This document shows, in pieces, positions 17,559 through 26,591 of a DNA stretch of 64,000 bases; the first letter of the stretch is position 1, and every line of letters begins with the position of its first letter. The stretch is taken from the NCBI RefSeq assembly GCF_001611795.1, contig NZ_CP015098.1:7502001-7566000 (forward strand), written 5' to 3'. The notes beneath the pieces were generated by a model. It was not told the DNA's origin and did no database searches. It worked only from the letters and a program-made list of their open reading frames with translations. The position numbers and the translations under genes are program-made. This stretch comes from Streptomyces qaidamensis. Its GTDB lineage: Bacteria > Actinomycetota > Actinomycetes > Streptomycetales > Streptomycetaceae.

Positions 17559-18866
17559 GTGAGCGCGACACCACCGAACACCCTGCAATACCGCTTTGAC
17601 GGGCCAGAAGAGGCTCCCGTCCTGATCCTGGGTCCCTCACTGGGTACCACATGGCACATGTGGGACCGCCAGATCCCCGAGCTGACCAAGCAGTGGCGCG
17701 TCTTCCGGTTCGACCTGCCCGGCCACGGCGGCGCTCCCGCGTACCCGGCGGGATCGGTGAGTGAGCTCACCACGCGGCTGCTGGCCACCCTCGAAGGGCT
17801 CGGCGTGCAGCGCTTCGGCTACGCGGGCTGCGCGCTCGGCGGTGCCGTCGGCATCGAGCTGGCCCTGCGCCACCCGGAGCGGCTCGCCTCGCTCGCGCTG
17901 ATCGCCGCCTCGCCCCGCTTCGGCACGGCCGACGAGTTCCGGCAGCGGGGCGTGATCGTCCGCACGAACGGCCTCGACCCGATCGCCCGCAGCGCGCCCG
18001 AGCGCTGGTTCACCGGCGGCTTCGCCGCCGCGCAGCCCGCGATCACCGAGTGGGCCGTGCAAATGGTGCGCACCACCGACCCCGGTTGCTACATCGCCTC
18101 CTGCGAGGCGCTCGCCTCCTTCGACGTACGCCCCGAGCTCGGACGGGTCGGCGTACCGACCCTGGTCCTGGTCGGATCGGACGACCAGGTCACCGGCCCC
18201 GCCGAGGCCCGCACGCTGGTCGCCGGCATCCCGGACGCCCGCCTCGCCGTCGTCCCCGGCGCCTCCCACCTGGTCCCGGTGGAGCAGCCCGGGGCGGTCA
18301 CCGACCTGCTGGTGCGGCACTTCTCCACCGCCTGGCAGCCCGTCTTCGAGACCTCCACCGGCCAGAACGCCCTGCCGGCGGCCGCCCTCAAGCCGGTCCT
18401 GTCTGCCGCCCCGCCACAGCCCCTGCAGACCGGGCCCGTCGCCGAGATCGCCCCGCTCGCCGTACCGCCGCAGGTCCAGGGCCGGCCCGACCCGTACGAC
18501 GCCGGGATCAAGGTCCGCCGCGAAGTGCTGGGCGACGCGCACGTGGACCGGGCGCTCGCCCAGGCCGACGAGTTCTCCGGGGACTTCCAGGAGTTCATCA
18601 CCCGCTACGCCTGGGGCGAGATCTGGGACCGCCCCGGCCTGGACCGGCGCACCCGCAGCTGCGTCACCCTCACCGCCCTGGTCGCCGGCGGCCACCTGGA
18701 CGAGCTCGCCTTCCACACCAGAGCCGCCCTGCGCAACGGCCTCACCCCGGGGGAGATCAAGGAAGTGCTGCTCCAGGCGGCCGTCTACTGCGGCGTCCCG
18801 GCCGCGAACAGCGCCTTCAAGGTGGCCCAGCAGGTCATCCGCGAGGAGACCACACCCCAGGAGTGA
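17559..18866 (+). CDS. pcaL: PcaL: fused 3-oxoadipate enol-lactonase / 4-carboxymuconolactone decarboxylase
   Basis: 435 residues from the GTG at 17559, which has GAGAGG nine bases upstream; an in-frame GTG at 17535 is the alternative. The N-terminal alpha/beta hydrolase domain (about 1-250: LQYRFDG, LGPSLGTTWHMWD, FDLPGHG, VGSDDQ, GASHLV) is the PcaD part. The C-terminal PcaC part (about 310-425) includes RREVLGDAHVDRA, ITRYAWGEIWDRPGLDRRTR and YCGVPAANSAFKVA. Together they convert 4-carboxymuconolactone to 3-oxoadipate in protocatechuate catabolism. The nucleophile elbow reads GCALGG, so Ala92 is where Ser is expected. The other pca genes are absent; an IS lies 260 bp upstream. Confidence 0.92.
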   Translation: MSATPPNTLQYRFDGPEEAPVLILGPSLGTTWHMWDRQIPELTKQWRVFRFDLPGHGGAPAYPAGSVSELTTRLLATLEGLGVQRFGYAGCALGGAVGIELALRHPERLASLALIAASPRFGTADEFRQRGVIVRTNGLDPIARSAPERWFTGGFAAAQPAITEWAVQMVRTTDPGCYIASCEALASFDVRPELGRVGVPTLVLVGSDDQVTGPAEARTLVAGIPDARLAVVPGASHLVPVEQPGAVTDLLVRHFSTAWQPVFETSTGQNALPAAALKPVLSAAPPQPLQTGPVAEIAPLAVPPQVQGRPDPYDAGIKVRREVLGDAHVDRALAQADEFSGDFQEFITRYAWGEIWDRPGLDRRTRSCVTLTALVAGGHLDELAFHTRAALRNGLTPGEIKEVLLQAAVYCGVPAANSAFKVAQQVIREETTPQE

Positions 18867-18899
18867 GCCCGCGGGAGAGCGCGGAGGCAGGATGGAATC

Positions 18900-19535
18900 A
18901 TGAAGCTCACGAAGAAGTCGCACGCCTGCATCCGCCTGGAGAAGGACGGCCGGACCCTCGTCCTCGACCCCGGCGCCTTCACCGAGGAGGACGCCGCGCT
19001 CGGCGCGGACGCGATCCTCGTCACCCACGAGCACCCCGACCACTTCGACGAGTTCCGGTTGCGCGCTGCGATGGAGGACAACCCGGCCGCCGAGCTCTGG
19101 ACCCTGAAGTCGGTCGCGGAGAAGATCTCGGCCGCCTTCCCCGGCCGCGTCCACACCGTCGGCCACGGCGACACCTTCACCGCCGCGGGCTTCGACGTCC
19201 AGGTCCACGGCGAACTGCACGCGGTGATCCACCCGGACATCCCGCGCATCACCAACGTCGGCTACCTCGTCGACGGCGGCAGGGTCTTCCACCCCGGCGA
19301 CGCCCTCACCGTCCCCGACCACCCGGTGCAGACGCTGATGCTCCCCGTGATGGCCCCCTGGAGCAAGATCTCCGAGGTCATCGACTACGTCCGCGAGGTG
19401 CGGCCGCAGCGCGCCTACGACATCCACGACGCCCTCCTCACCGACCTGGCCCGTCCGATCTACGACCGCCAGATCGGGCACCTCGGCGGCGCGCAGCACC
19501 TGCGGCTGACGCCGGGGGAGTCCGCCGAGGTCTGA
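18900..19535 (+). CDS. MBL-fold metal-dependent hydrolase (UlaG-like)
   Basis: 211 residues. The metallo-beta-lactamase motif HxHxDH is present as VTHEHPDHFDEF near residue 40, with further ligands likely in HGELHAVIH and FHPGDALTV (about 110-140). Length and the simple N-terminus (MKLTKKSHACIRLEKDGRTL) match the small cytoplasmic MBL hydrolases related to UlaG and to RNase Z-like folds. The substrate is unknown. It lies 33 bp after pcaL and 53 bp before the exonuclease gene, all on the plus strand, so the three may be co-transcribed. Confidence 0.9.
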   Translation: MKLTKKSHACIRLEKDGRTLVLDPGAFTEEDAALGADAILVTHEHPDHFDEFRLRAAMEDNPAAELWTLKSVAEKISAAFPGRVHTVGHGDTFTAAGFDVQVHGELHAVIHPDIPRITNVGYLVDGGRVFHPGDALTVPDHPVQTLMLPVMAPWSKISEVIDYVREVRPQRAYDIHDALLTDLARPIYDRQIGHLGGAQHLRLTPGESAEV

Positions 19536-19588
19536 GGCCCCGAGGGGACCGGGACGCGTTGTCGGACCCGCCGGGTAGGTTGTGGGGC

Positions 19589-20368
19589 ATGCGCATCGCG
19601 ACCTGGAACGTGAACTCGATCACCGCCCGCCTGCCGAGGCTCCTGGCCTGGCTGGAGAGCAGCGGCACGGACGTGCTGTGCCTCCAGGAGGCCAAGGTCG
19701 CCGAGGAGCAGTTCCCCTCGGAGCAACTGCGCGAGCTGGGCTACGAGTCGGCGGTGCACGCGACCGGCCGGTGGAACGGCGTGGCGGTGCTCTCGCGTGT
19801 CGGCATCGAGGACGTCGTCAAGGGCGTGCCCGGCGACCCCGGGTTCGACGGCTCGGTGGAGCCCCGCGCCATCTCGGCGACGTGCGGCCCGCTCCGCGTC
19901 TGGTCGGTCTACGTGCCGAACGGCCGTGAGGTCGACCACCCGCACTACGCCTACAAGCTCCAGTGGTTCGAGGCCCTCAAGGCGGCCGTCGCCGGTGACG
20001 CGGCGGGCAGCCGCCCCTTCGCAGTGATGGGCGACTACAACGTGGCGCCGACGGACGACGACGTCTTCGACCCCGCCTTCTTCGAGGGCTCCACCCATGT
20101 CACCCCCGCCGAGCGCGCCGCGCTGGCCTCCCTGCGCGAGACGGGCCTGTCCGACGTGGTCCCGCGGCCCCTCAAGTACGACCACCCGTTCACGTACTGG
20201 GACTACCGCCAGCTCTCCTTCCCGAAGAACCGCGGCATGCGCATCGACCTGGTGTACGCCAACGCGCCCTTCGCGAAGGCGGTCAGCGACGCGTACGTGG
20301 ACCGCGAGGAGCGCAAGGGCAAGGGCGCCTCGGACCACGCCCCCGTCGTCGTGGACCTGGACGTCTAG
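19589..20368 (+). CDS. xthA: Exonuclease III (AP endonuclease family)
   Basis: 259 residues. The endonuclease/exonuclease/phosphatase motifs are complete: ATWNVNSI (4-11, metal Asn), LCLQEAKV (catalytic Glu near 35), SVYVPNGR, VMGDYNVAP (Asp/Asn near 150), DLVYAN and the C-terminal ASDHAPVVVDLDV with catalytic Asp-His. The enzyme cuts DNA at abasic sites and trims 3' ends in base excision repair. The frame is open far upstream, but that part is a shadow of pcaL and the MBL gene; ATG 19589 gives the conserved N-terminus. The stop codon lies inside the left arm of a 28-bp inverted repeat. Confidence 0.95.
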   Translation: MRIATWNVNSITARLPRLLAWLESSGTDVLCLQEAKVAEEQFPSEQLRELGYESAVHATGRWNGVAVLSRVGIEDVVKGVPGDPGFDGSVEPRAISATCGPLRVWSVYVPNGREVDHPHYAYKLQWFEALKAAVAGDAAGSRPFAVMGDYNVAPTDDDVFDPAFFEGSTHVTPAERAALASLRETGLSDVVPRPLKYDHPFTYWDYRQLSFPKNRGMRIDLVYANAPFAKAVSDAYVDREERKGKGASDHAPVVVDLDV

Positions 20369-20532
20369 GAGGGTGCTGAAGATCTTGGCCGGGCTCCCGG
20401 CGCCTGGCACGCACGTCTGCCGCGTTGCCGAAACGCCCTGGTAGCTCCGCTACGAGGACGCTCCGGCGCCTTGCAGCCGCACGCACCAGGCGCCGCTCGC
20501 CGATCCGGCCAAGATCTTCAGCACCCTCCTAG
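20365..20532. repeat. Intergenic element with perfect 28-bp inverted arms
   Basis: The left arm (20365-20392, beginning CTAGGAGGGTGCTGAAG) and right arm (20505-20532) are exact reverse complements over 28 bp, enclosing 112 bp. The loop has its own symmetry: GGCGCCTGG near 20400 faces CCAGGCGCC near 20488, and GTAGC-TCC-GCTAC forms a small hairpin near 20440. The element sits between the convergent xthA and GDSL genes, with the xthA stop inside the left arm. It may be a bidirectional terminator, a mobile MITE-like repeat or a structured RNA. Confidence 0.75.
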
Positions 20533-20537
20533 GGGCT

Positions 20538-22304
20538 TCAGGGCCGCAGCAGCCCCAGGTCGACCGAGTCCGCCAAGGCCGCCAGCCCCGCGTCGCCCGG
20601 GTGCAGGCGGTCCCCGCTGTCGTACGCGGGGAGTATCCGGGACGGCCGCTGTGGATCGCGGACCACCGCGTCGAAGTCGAGCACGGCGTCGAAGGCCCCG
20701 CCGCCGCGGATCCACTCGTTCACCGCGACCCGCTCGGCGTCGACGGCGGCGGTGCACCGCGCCTCGCCCTCGCAGGGCAGGATCGTCGCAGCGAGCATCC
20801 GCAGCCCCCGGGCGTGCCCCCGCGCCGCCAGCTCGCGCAGCCCGGCGACCACCGCCTCCGCCGACGTGCCCCACCGCAGATCGTTGACGCCCTCGAAGAC
20901 GACGGCCGTACGCGCCGACGGCTGGGCGAGGACGTCCCGGTCGAAGCGGTGCAGGGCGCTCACCCCGGCCGTGTCCGTGGACACCCCGTCGCCGGGGTAC
21001 CGGTCGGTGACCACTCGATTGCCCGAGATCCCGAGGTTCAGCACGCCGTAGCTCGGGACGGTGCCCTGCTTCAGGAGCCGGCCGGCCAGGACGTTCGGCC
21101 AGCGCCGGTTCGCGTCCACGGTGGACTTGTCGCCGTCGGTGATCGAGTCCCCGAGCAGCACCACGGAGCCGGGACCGCCGCTCACGTCGACCCCGGCGAG
21201 CAGCGGCCAGCGGGTGATCACCGAGGTGTACGCCCCGGCGGCGGCGTCCACCGCGTGGTCGCCGGGCTCGCTGACGTACGAGCGCTGCTGGGCGAGCCCG
21301 TGCACCGGCGCCGCGGCCACCGTCCCGGGCAGGTGGAAGCTGATCAGCAGATTGGCGTCCGCCGGCACGGAGAAGCCGAGCGGGTCGCTGTACGCCTGGC
21401 CCCCGGCCGGGATCGCCACGCCCGCGGCACCGCCGAACGACAGCGCCACCGGGGTGCCCCGCGCGGCCGCGCCCGACGCCTGCACCGCGACCGTCGCGCT
21501 CCCGATCCGCACCGGAGCGGCCGCGAAGGTGTTGTCGAACCGCATCCGCACCCGGGGCCCGCCCAGGGACGTGTGCACGACCAGCCGCAACGTCCGGCCC
21601 GTCCAGGGGCCCACGGCGGCGTAGCCTCCCGTGGCCGTGGTCCAGCTGCCCGTCCAGCCCTGCGTGGCGGACCGCACCGACACCGCGAAGACGTGCAGCC
21701 CGGTCGCGCTCGGCAGCCGGACCGACTTCACCGCGTGCCCCCGCACCAGCGGCACCGTCACCACGTACAGGCGGGCCTGCCGGTCGAGTTGGCCGCCGGG
21801 CGTGTTGATGTGCGGCAGGGCCACCGCCTTGGTCGCGAGCGGCCCGGTGCGCCAGTCGGGCGCGGTCAGCCGGTACCCGGAGCGGGTGCCGTTCGCGTAC
21901 CTGACCGTGCCCGGGCCGCCCACCTCCGTGCCGGCGGTGCCCGCCACCAGGAAGGCCAGGGCGTCCCCGCGCCCCGTGACCCGCACGTCCTGCCCGGCGG
22001 CGCGGACGTTGTCCGGCTCGCCGGGCCGGCGCTTCGGCCAGGTCAGCCGGGCGCCCTGCACGGTGAGCGCGCGGCCGGGCGTCCAGCCCGCGGCCGTGAG
22101 GTCCCGCGCCGACAGGGAGGCGCCGGAGCCGTCGAAGTCGGCCTCCCGGGGCCGGCTGTCGTCGCTGACGGCCACGTTGTCGAACAGCCGCTCCAGCGGC
22201 ACCGGTGCCGCCCGCCCCCGCTCGGCGGCCTGCGCCGACACCGTCGGCACCAGCGACCCGCACAGGGTCAGGACGACCAGGATCCCCCGGACACATCGGC
22301 GCAC
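20538..22304 (-). CDS. Secreted SGNH/GDSL-family hydrolase
   Basis: 588 residues from the GTG at 22304, chosen because GGGAGGAG lies seven bases upstream and the N-terminus becomes a signal peptide (VRRCVRGILVVLTLCGSLVP, cleavage near AQAAE). Residues 40-330 form beta-rich accessory domains. The catalytic domain follows, with block I LLGDSITDG, block II LGISGNRVV, block III VFEGVNDL (GxND-like) and the terminal acid/His pair in SGDRLHPGDAG. This is the typical SGNH esterase layout. It is probably an extracellular lipase or carbohydrate esterase; the substrate is not evident. Convergent with xthA. Confidence 0.9.
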   Translation of the reverse strand: MRRCVRGILVVLTLCGSLVPTVSAQAAERGRAAPVPLERLFDNVAVSDDSRPREADFDGSGASLSARDLTAAGWTPGRALTVQGARLTWPKRRPGEPDNVRAAGQDVRVTGRGDALAFLVAGTAGTEVGGPGTVRYANGTRSGYRLTAPDWRTGPLATKAVALPHINTPGGQLDRQARLYVVTVPLVRGHAVKSVRLPSATGLHVFAVSVRSATQGWTGSWTTATGGYAAVGPWTGRTLRLVVHTSLGGPRVRMRFDNTFAAAPVRIGSATVAVQASGAAARGTPVALSFGGAAGVAIPAGGQAYSDPLGFSVPADANLLISFHLPGTVAAAPVHGLAQQRSYVSEPGDHAVDAAAGAYTSVITRWPLLAGVDVSGGPGSVVLLGDSITDGDKSTVDANRRWPNVLAGRLLKQGTVPSYGVLNLGISGNRVVTDRYPGDGVSTDTAGVSALHRFDRDVLAQPSARTAVVFEGVNDLRWGTSAEAVVAGLRELAARGHARGLRMLAATILPCEGEARCTAAVDAERVAVNEWIRGGGAFDAVLDFDAVVRDPQRPSRILPAYDSGDRLHPGDAGLAALADSVDLGLLRP

Positions 22305-22525
22305 GGCCGACTCCTCCCGCTCATCGACATACGACGCGACAGACGAAACGCAGAGACGAAAACCGAAGAGACAACGACAGCCGGGACACAAGACGCACGG
22401 TGAAGTTAGGGAGACGGGAGTGACCCGTCAACGCGCGCTGCGTGAACTCGGCCTGAACTCGACCGGGATCGGCGGACCCGCGCGCCCTGTGGTGCGTACG
22501 GCGGTACGAATGACACGCTGGGAGT

Positions 22526-22933
22526 ATGAACATCCCTTTCCTGGGCAACCGGCGCCAGAAGGTCGGGTTCCCCGACCCCGCAGGCATCGCGGAACTCCTC
22601 GCCGAGTGCGAACTGCTCCGCTCCCAGGCGTACCGGGAGGGCGTCCGGCTGGACGACTCGGCGGCCTCCCTGGAGGCGCTCGACCAGCTCGTGCCGCGCT
22701 GGCGGGACGACGAGGAGACGCTGCCCTGGCTCGGCAACGACGCCGGTCTCTACCTCGGCACCGTCATCGTGCGCACGGTGCCGGGAGCCGCCTGGGAGAT
22801 CCGGTCCGACGGACAACCGGTCGTGCGACTGGTCTCCGGCCGGGAGTTCGACGTCGTGGACTCCGGCCACGAGTGGGCGGTGAACGGGGTCCCCGAGCTG
22901 TCGCAGCTGTACGCCGAAGTCGCGGAGTCGTGA
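22526..22933 (+). CDS. Small conserved actinobacterial protein of unknown function
   Basis: 135 residues with no signal peptide and no membrane helix. It begins MNIPFLGNRRQKVGFPDPAG and has an acidic, helical middle (ASLEALDQLVPRWRDDEETL) followed by a beta-rich part (YLGTVIVRTVPGAAWEIRSD). The layout resembles a family of short streptomycete proteins (possibly DUF6278), but that is from memory. It stands alone between the divergent GDSL gene and gluA. No catalytic motif is recognised and no function is proposed. Confidence 0.8.
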   Translation: MNIPFLGNRRQKVGFPDPAGIAELLAECELLRSQAYREGVRLDDSAASLEALDQLVPRWRDDEETLPWLGNDAGLYLGTVIVRTVPGAAWEIRSDGQPVVRLVSGREFDVVDSGHEWAVNGVPELSQLYAEVAES

Positions 22934-23073
22934 GCCCCATGACCGCAACCTTTGGCCCAAAGTCCGACTTAAATACGGCTAATGATCGAAAAGTGCGTGT
23001 CGCCCGACAAGTCCGATCTTGCCTGGATACGTTGCGGCAACCACCACACAGCTGAGAGTGAGTAGGGCTGAGC

Positions 23074-23817
<744 letters not shown>

Positions 23818-23970
23818 ACGGGCGGGCACCGGACGGCTCATCGGATCGGACCTCGACTACGATGTGCCCTTCATCCCTGTCGGAGAGGGGGACTTCGCCG
23901 AAGACCGCCGATCCCGACGGGGGTGAGCAGACCGCCCGCCCCGTCCGCGGGGCACTTCCCTCCGGGTGCG

Positions 23971-23998
23971 GCCCCCACGGCCCGAGGGCCACGGGGGC
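23971..23998. terminator. GC-rich hairpin after gluA
   Basis: GCCCCC-A-CGGCCC, two bases, then GGGCC-A-CGGGGGC. The imperfect stem lies between convergent gluA and the CocE-like gene. The rest of the 23818-24040 gap shows nothing firm. Confidence 0.45.
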
Positions 23999-24040
23999 GG
24001 CGGTTCACATCGGCCAGGCCCGTCCGGCGGCAGCCGGAGA

Positions 24041-25609
24041 TCACTGCTCGCGCAGCGGAACCGACACGTACGACGGGTCGTTCGCCGGTGAGGAGAAGGT
24101 CAGCTGCGCGCCGGACGGGTTGTGCTCGATGTAGAGCGGGTCGACCGTGTCGACGACCAGGGCGAGGCGATGCCCGGCCGGGACGTCATAGGCCGTGGAG
24201 TACAGCTCCAGGTCGACGCCGAACGGCTTTCCGGGGGTGCGCCCGTGGAAGGTGTACGGCGCGTGGGTGACCAGCTTGCCGAGGCCGAGCGGCCCCACGT
24301 CGTACAGGTAGGCGACGAGGGTGCCGCTCTCCTTGGTCGGGGTGAGGGTCGTGTGCAACCTGGTCGTCCCCCGCACCTGTTGGGCCGTGGCCGACTTCTC
24401 CGACTGCCAGACGGCGGCCCAGCGGCGGGGGAGCAGCGGGATCGAGGCCATGGGCGGCAGCTGAGCCACCTGGTCGAGGATGCTGGACAGGAAGACGACA
24501 CCACCGTCCGCCCCCGAGTTCACGTTCGCGCGGATCGTCTTCGAGCCTCCGAGGGCGATCTTGCGGTCCGTCGCCCCGGCCGACTTCCAGTCCGGGTAGC
24601 CCTCGTAGCCGCCCGTGGAACGGGACTTGAGCTGGACGGGCTGCTCGCGGTCGATGCCGTTGTCCTCGCCCCTGAGGTAGTGGTCGAACCAGCGCTCGGT
24701 GTCCTTCCACACGTCGTTGGGCAGCCCGAACAGGCCGGTCAGTTCGGCCGTGGCGTGGTCGCCGGGCCGCATCTCCAGCCGCTTCGGGCCGGTCAGCTTC
24801 TCGTAGAAGTCGGCGTACTGGTTGGGCGGGAAGACGCTGTCGCCCCAGGCGTTGGCGAGCATGATCGCCGCGCCGTTCTCGTTGATCCGGTCGACGTAGG
24901 TCGCAGCGGAACGTTTCTTCCCCCAGGCGACGAGTTCCGGCTCCTTCGCCAGGTTGGAGCCGTAGAAGTCGTTGAAGGTCTGCCGGAGTTCCGCGCTCTG
25001 GCGGCCCGTCACCACGCTCGCGCCGTCCAGCAGGGCGGCGGCCTGGAGGTGCTGGGTGCGCCCGGCGTAGATCGAGCCGATCAGGTCGGCCCAGCCGCTG
25101 AGCGAGGCGACCGCCTTGATCCGCTTGTCGTGCGCGGCGGTGAGCAGGCTGATGCCCGCGCCGTAGGAGACGCCCGCCATGCCGATGTGCCCGGCGTCCG
25201 CGGGGGTGTGGGTGAGCGCCCAGTCGATGACCTTCGACGCGTCGGCGATGTCGGGTGGTCCCGCCACTTCTATCTCGCCGCCCGACTGCCAGAAACCGCG
25301 CACGTTGTACGTGACCACGACGTACCCGGAGTCGGCGAGTTTCTGTGCCTGGGCCAGGTACTCGACCTGGGGCAGGCCCCAGCTCGTGGGCATGACGAGC
25401 AGCGGGTAGCGGTCGGTGCCGCGGGCGCCGGCCGGGGTCACGACGTTGGCCTTGAGGACGGTGCCGCCGTCGCCGGCGATGTCGACGAAGCGGACGGGGT
25501 TGGGCGCCGCCTGCGCGGTGGGGGCGAATCCGAGGGCGGTTCCGGCGACCAGGGTCGCCGAGACGGCGCCTACGGCGGTGGTGCGCAGAGCCTTGCGGTG
25601 GGGTCCCAC
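24041..25609 (-). CDS. Secreted CocE/NonD (S15, X-Pro dipeptidyl-peptidase-like) hydrolase
   Basis: 522 residues with a Sec-type signal peptide (MGPHRKALRTTAVGAVSATL through TAQAAP). The alpha/beta hydrolase domain carries the nucleophile in MAGVSYGAGIS, an acid in NAWGDSVFPPNQ and His in RPGDHATAEL. The C-terminal jelly-roll (from about residue 350, ending YIEHNPSGAQLTFSS) is typical of the S15/CocE family. Members cleave Xaa-Pro dipeptides or simple esters. It is likely an extracellular peptidase or esterase; family resemblance does not fix which. Transcribed alone, convergent with gluA. Confidence 0.88.
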   Translation of the reverse strand: MGPHRKALRTTAVGAVSATLVAGTALGFAPTAQAAPNPVRFVDIAGDGGTVLKANVVTPAGARGTDRYPLLVMPTSWGLPQVEYLAQAQKLADSGYVVVTYNVRGFWQSGGEIEVAGPPDIADASKVIDWALTHTPADAGHIGMAGVSYGAGISLLTAAHDKRIKAVASLSGWADLIGSIYAGRTQHLQAAALLDGASVVTGRQSAELRQTFNDFYGSNLAKEPELVAWGKKRSAATYVDRINENGAAIMLANAWGDSVFPPNQYADFYEKLTGPKRLEMRPGDHATAELTGLFGLPNDVWKDTERWFDHYLRGEDNGIDREQPVQLKSRSTGGYEGYPDWKSAGATDRKIALGGSKTIRANVNSGADGGVVFLSSILDQVAQLPPMASIPLLPRRWAAVWQSEKSATAQQVRGTTRLHTTLTPTKESGTLVAYLYDVGPLGLGKLVTHAPYTFHGRTPGKPFGVDLELYSTAYDVPAGHRLALVVDTVDPLYIEHNPSGAQLTFSSPANDPSYVSVPLREQ

Positions 25610-25725
25610 GGGTCACTCCTCACTCGTGTCAGTGCAAAGTGACGGAACGGTAACCGCGACCTCTTACCAGAGGTAACCCGTCGGTAAGTTACGTGCCAGT
25701 AACGATTGTTGAGCAGTGGAGGACT

Positions 25726-26487
25726 TCAGGAGGCGCGGTGTGTATTGCGTGGAGCGGTCGCCGCGGCGGGCAGTGCGGTCTGCGCCGCCCGCGTCACGTC
25801 CTCCACCAGTTCGACGACGTCCGGGCCGTAGGCCTGCGAGTTGATCACCTTGAGCAGCAGTACGAACGAGCTGTTGCCGTACTTGTGGGTGAGGCGCTCG
25901 TGGTTGCGGGCCAGGTAGCGCGTGGTCGCCTGGTTGGTGATCGAGGTCTGGCCGCAGAACAGGAACACGGGACGGGTGTTCTGGCTGCGCTCCGCCGTGA
26001 CCCGGGCCAGCAGCGCGTACTCCTCCCTGCCGTTCTCCATGCGGTAGCGCTCGGAACCGACCTGGAACGCGCCCCGGTCCGGGCCCGGTTCGGAGTCGAC
26101 GTTCACCCGCACCCCCGGCAGCAGGGAGGACAGATGGGCCGCCATCCGGCGGTTGGACGCCGGGCCGCCCACGCAGAACTCGGTGCGCTCCCCGAAGCCC
26201 TGGCGTGCCGTGTCGTGCGGGAGTATCTGGGCGTGGGCGTTGCAGTCCTTGATCAGCGCGGCGAGTTCGAGCAGGGCGAACACGTCGTAGCGCATCACCG
26301 AGAGTTCGGGGCCCGTGGCGCCCCGGTTCACCACCAGCAGGGACTCTGAGTTGTCCGGAAGTCCGAAGAACACCTGCTTCCGGCGGAGCTTGCGCCGCCA
26401 CAGGTAGGTGCGGGCCACCCAGCCGAGCGCGGCACTGATGCCCGCCGCGACCACACCCAGAACGATGTTGCGCACGTCGTCATTCAT
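25726..26487 (-). CDS. Membrane-anchored protein of unknown function
   Basis: 253 residues from the ATG at 26487; the open frame upstream has no credible start context and crosses the next promoter. One N-terminal membrane helix (NIVLGVVAAGISAALGWVA, about 7-25) is followed by a basic stop-transfer RRKLRRKQ, so the rest is cytoplasmic. The soluble part has a Rossmann-like beginning (VFFGLPDNSESLLVVNRGAT) and a late segment PVFLFCGQTSITNQATTRYL. That pattern could be a nucleotide- or SMODS/SAVED-like sensor fold, but I cannot name the family. Divergent from the gamma-glutamyltransferase gene. Confidence 0.8.
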   Translation of the reverse strand: MNDDVRNIVLGVVAAGISAALGWVARTYLWRRKLRRKQVFFGLPDNSESLLVVNRGATGPELSVMRYDVFALLELAALIKDCNAHAQILPHDTARQGFGERTEFCVGGPASNRRMAAHLSSLLPGVRVNVDSEPGPDRGAFQVGSERYRMENGREEYALLARVTAERSQNTRPVFLFCGQTSITNQATTRYLARNHERLTHKYGNSSFVLLLKVINSQAYGPDVVELVEDVTRAAQTALPAAATAPRNTHRAS

Positions 26488-26591
26488 GGGCGCGCATGGT
26501 AGCGGGCCCGACGCACCGGTGTTCGACGCCTGCCTGACGCGGCCATGGCGATGAATTAAGCTGCGCGGACGGCCTTTGACTGGAGGTGCGG

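Noticed and set aside
17637..19499. Antisense open frame opposite pcaL and the MBL gene
   Set aside because: Gly/Val/Asp-rich shadow typical of high-GC DNA; both sense genes have complete domains.
18050..19588. Open frame running into xthA from upstream
   Set aside because: It covers the pcaL and MBL genes out of frame with low-complexity Arg/Pro/Gly sequence; ATG 19589 begins the conserved exonuclease.
23862..24134. Small plus-strand open frame after gluA
   Set aside because: No ribosome site, low-complexity sequence, overlaps the CocE-like gene and a hairpin.
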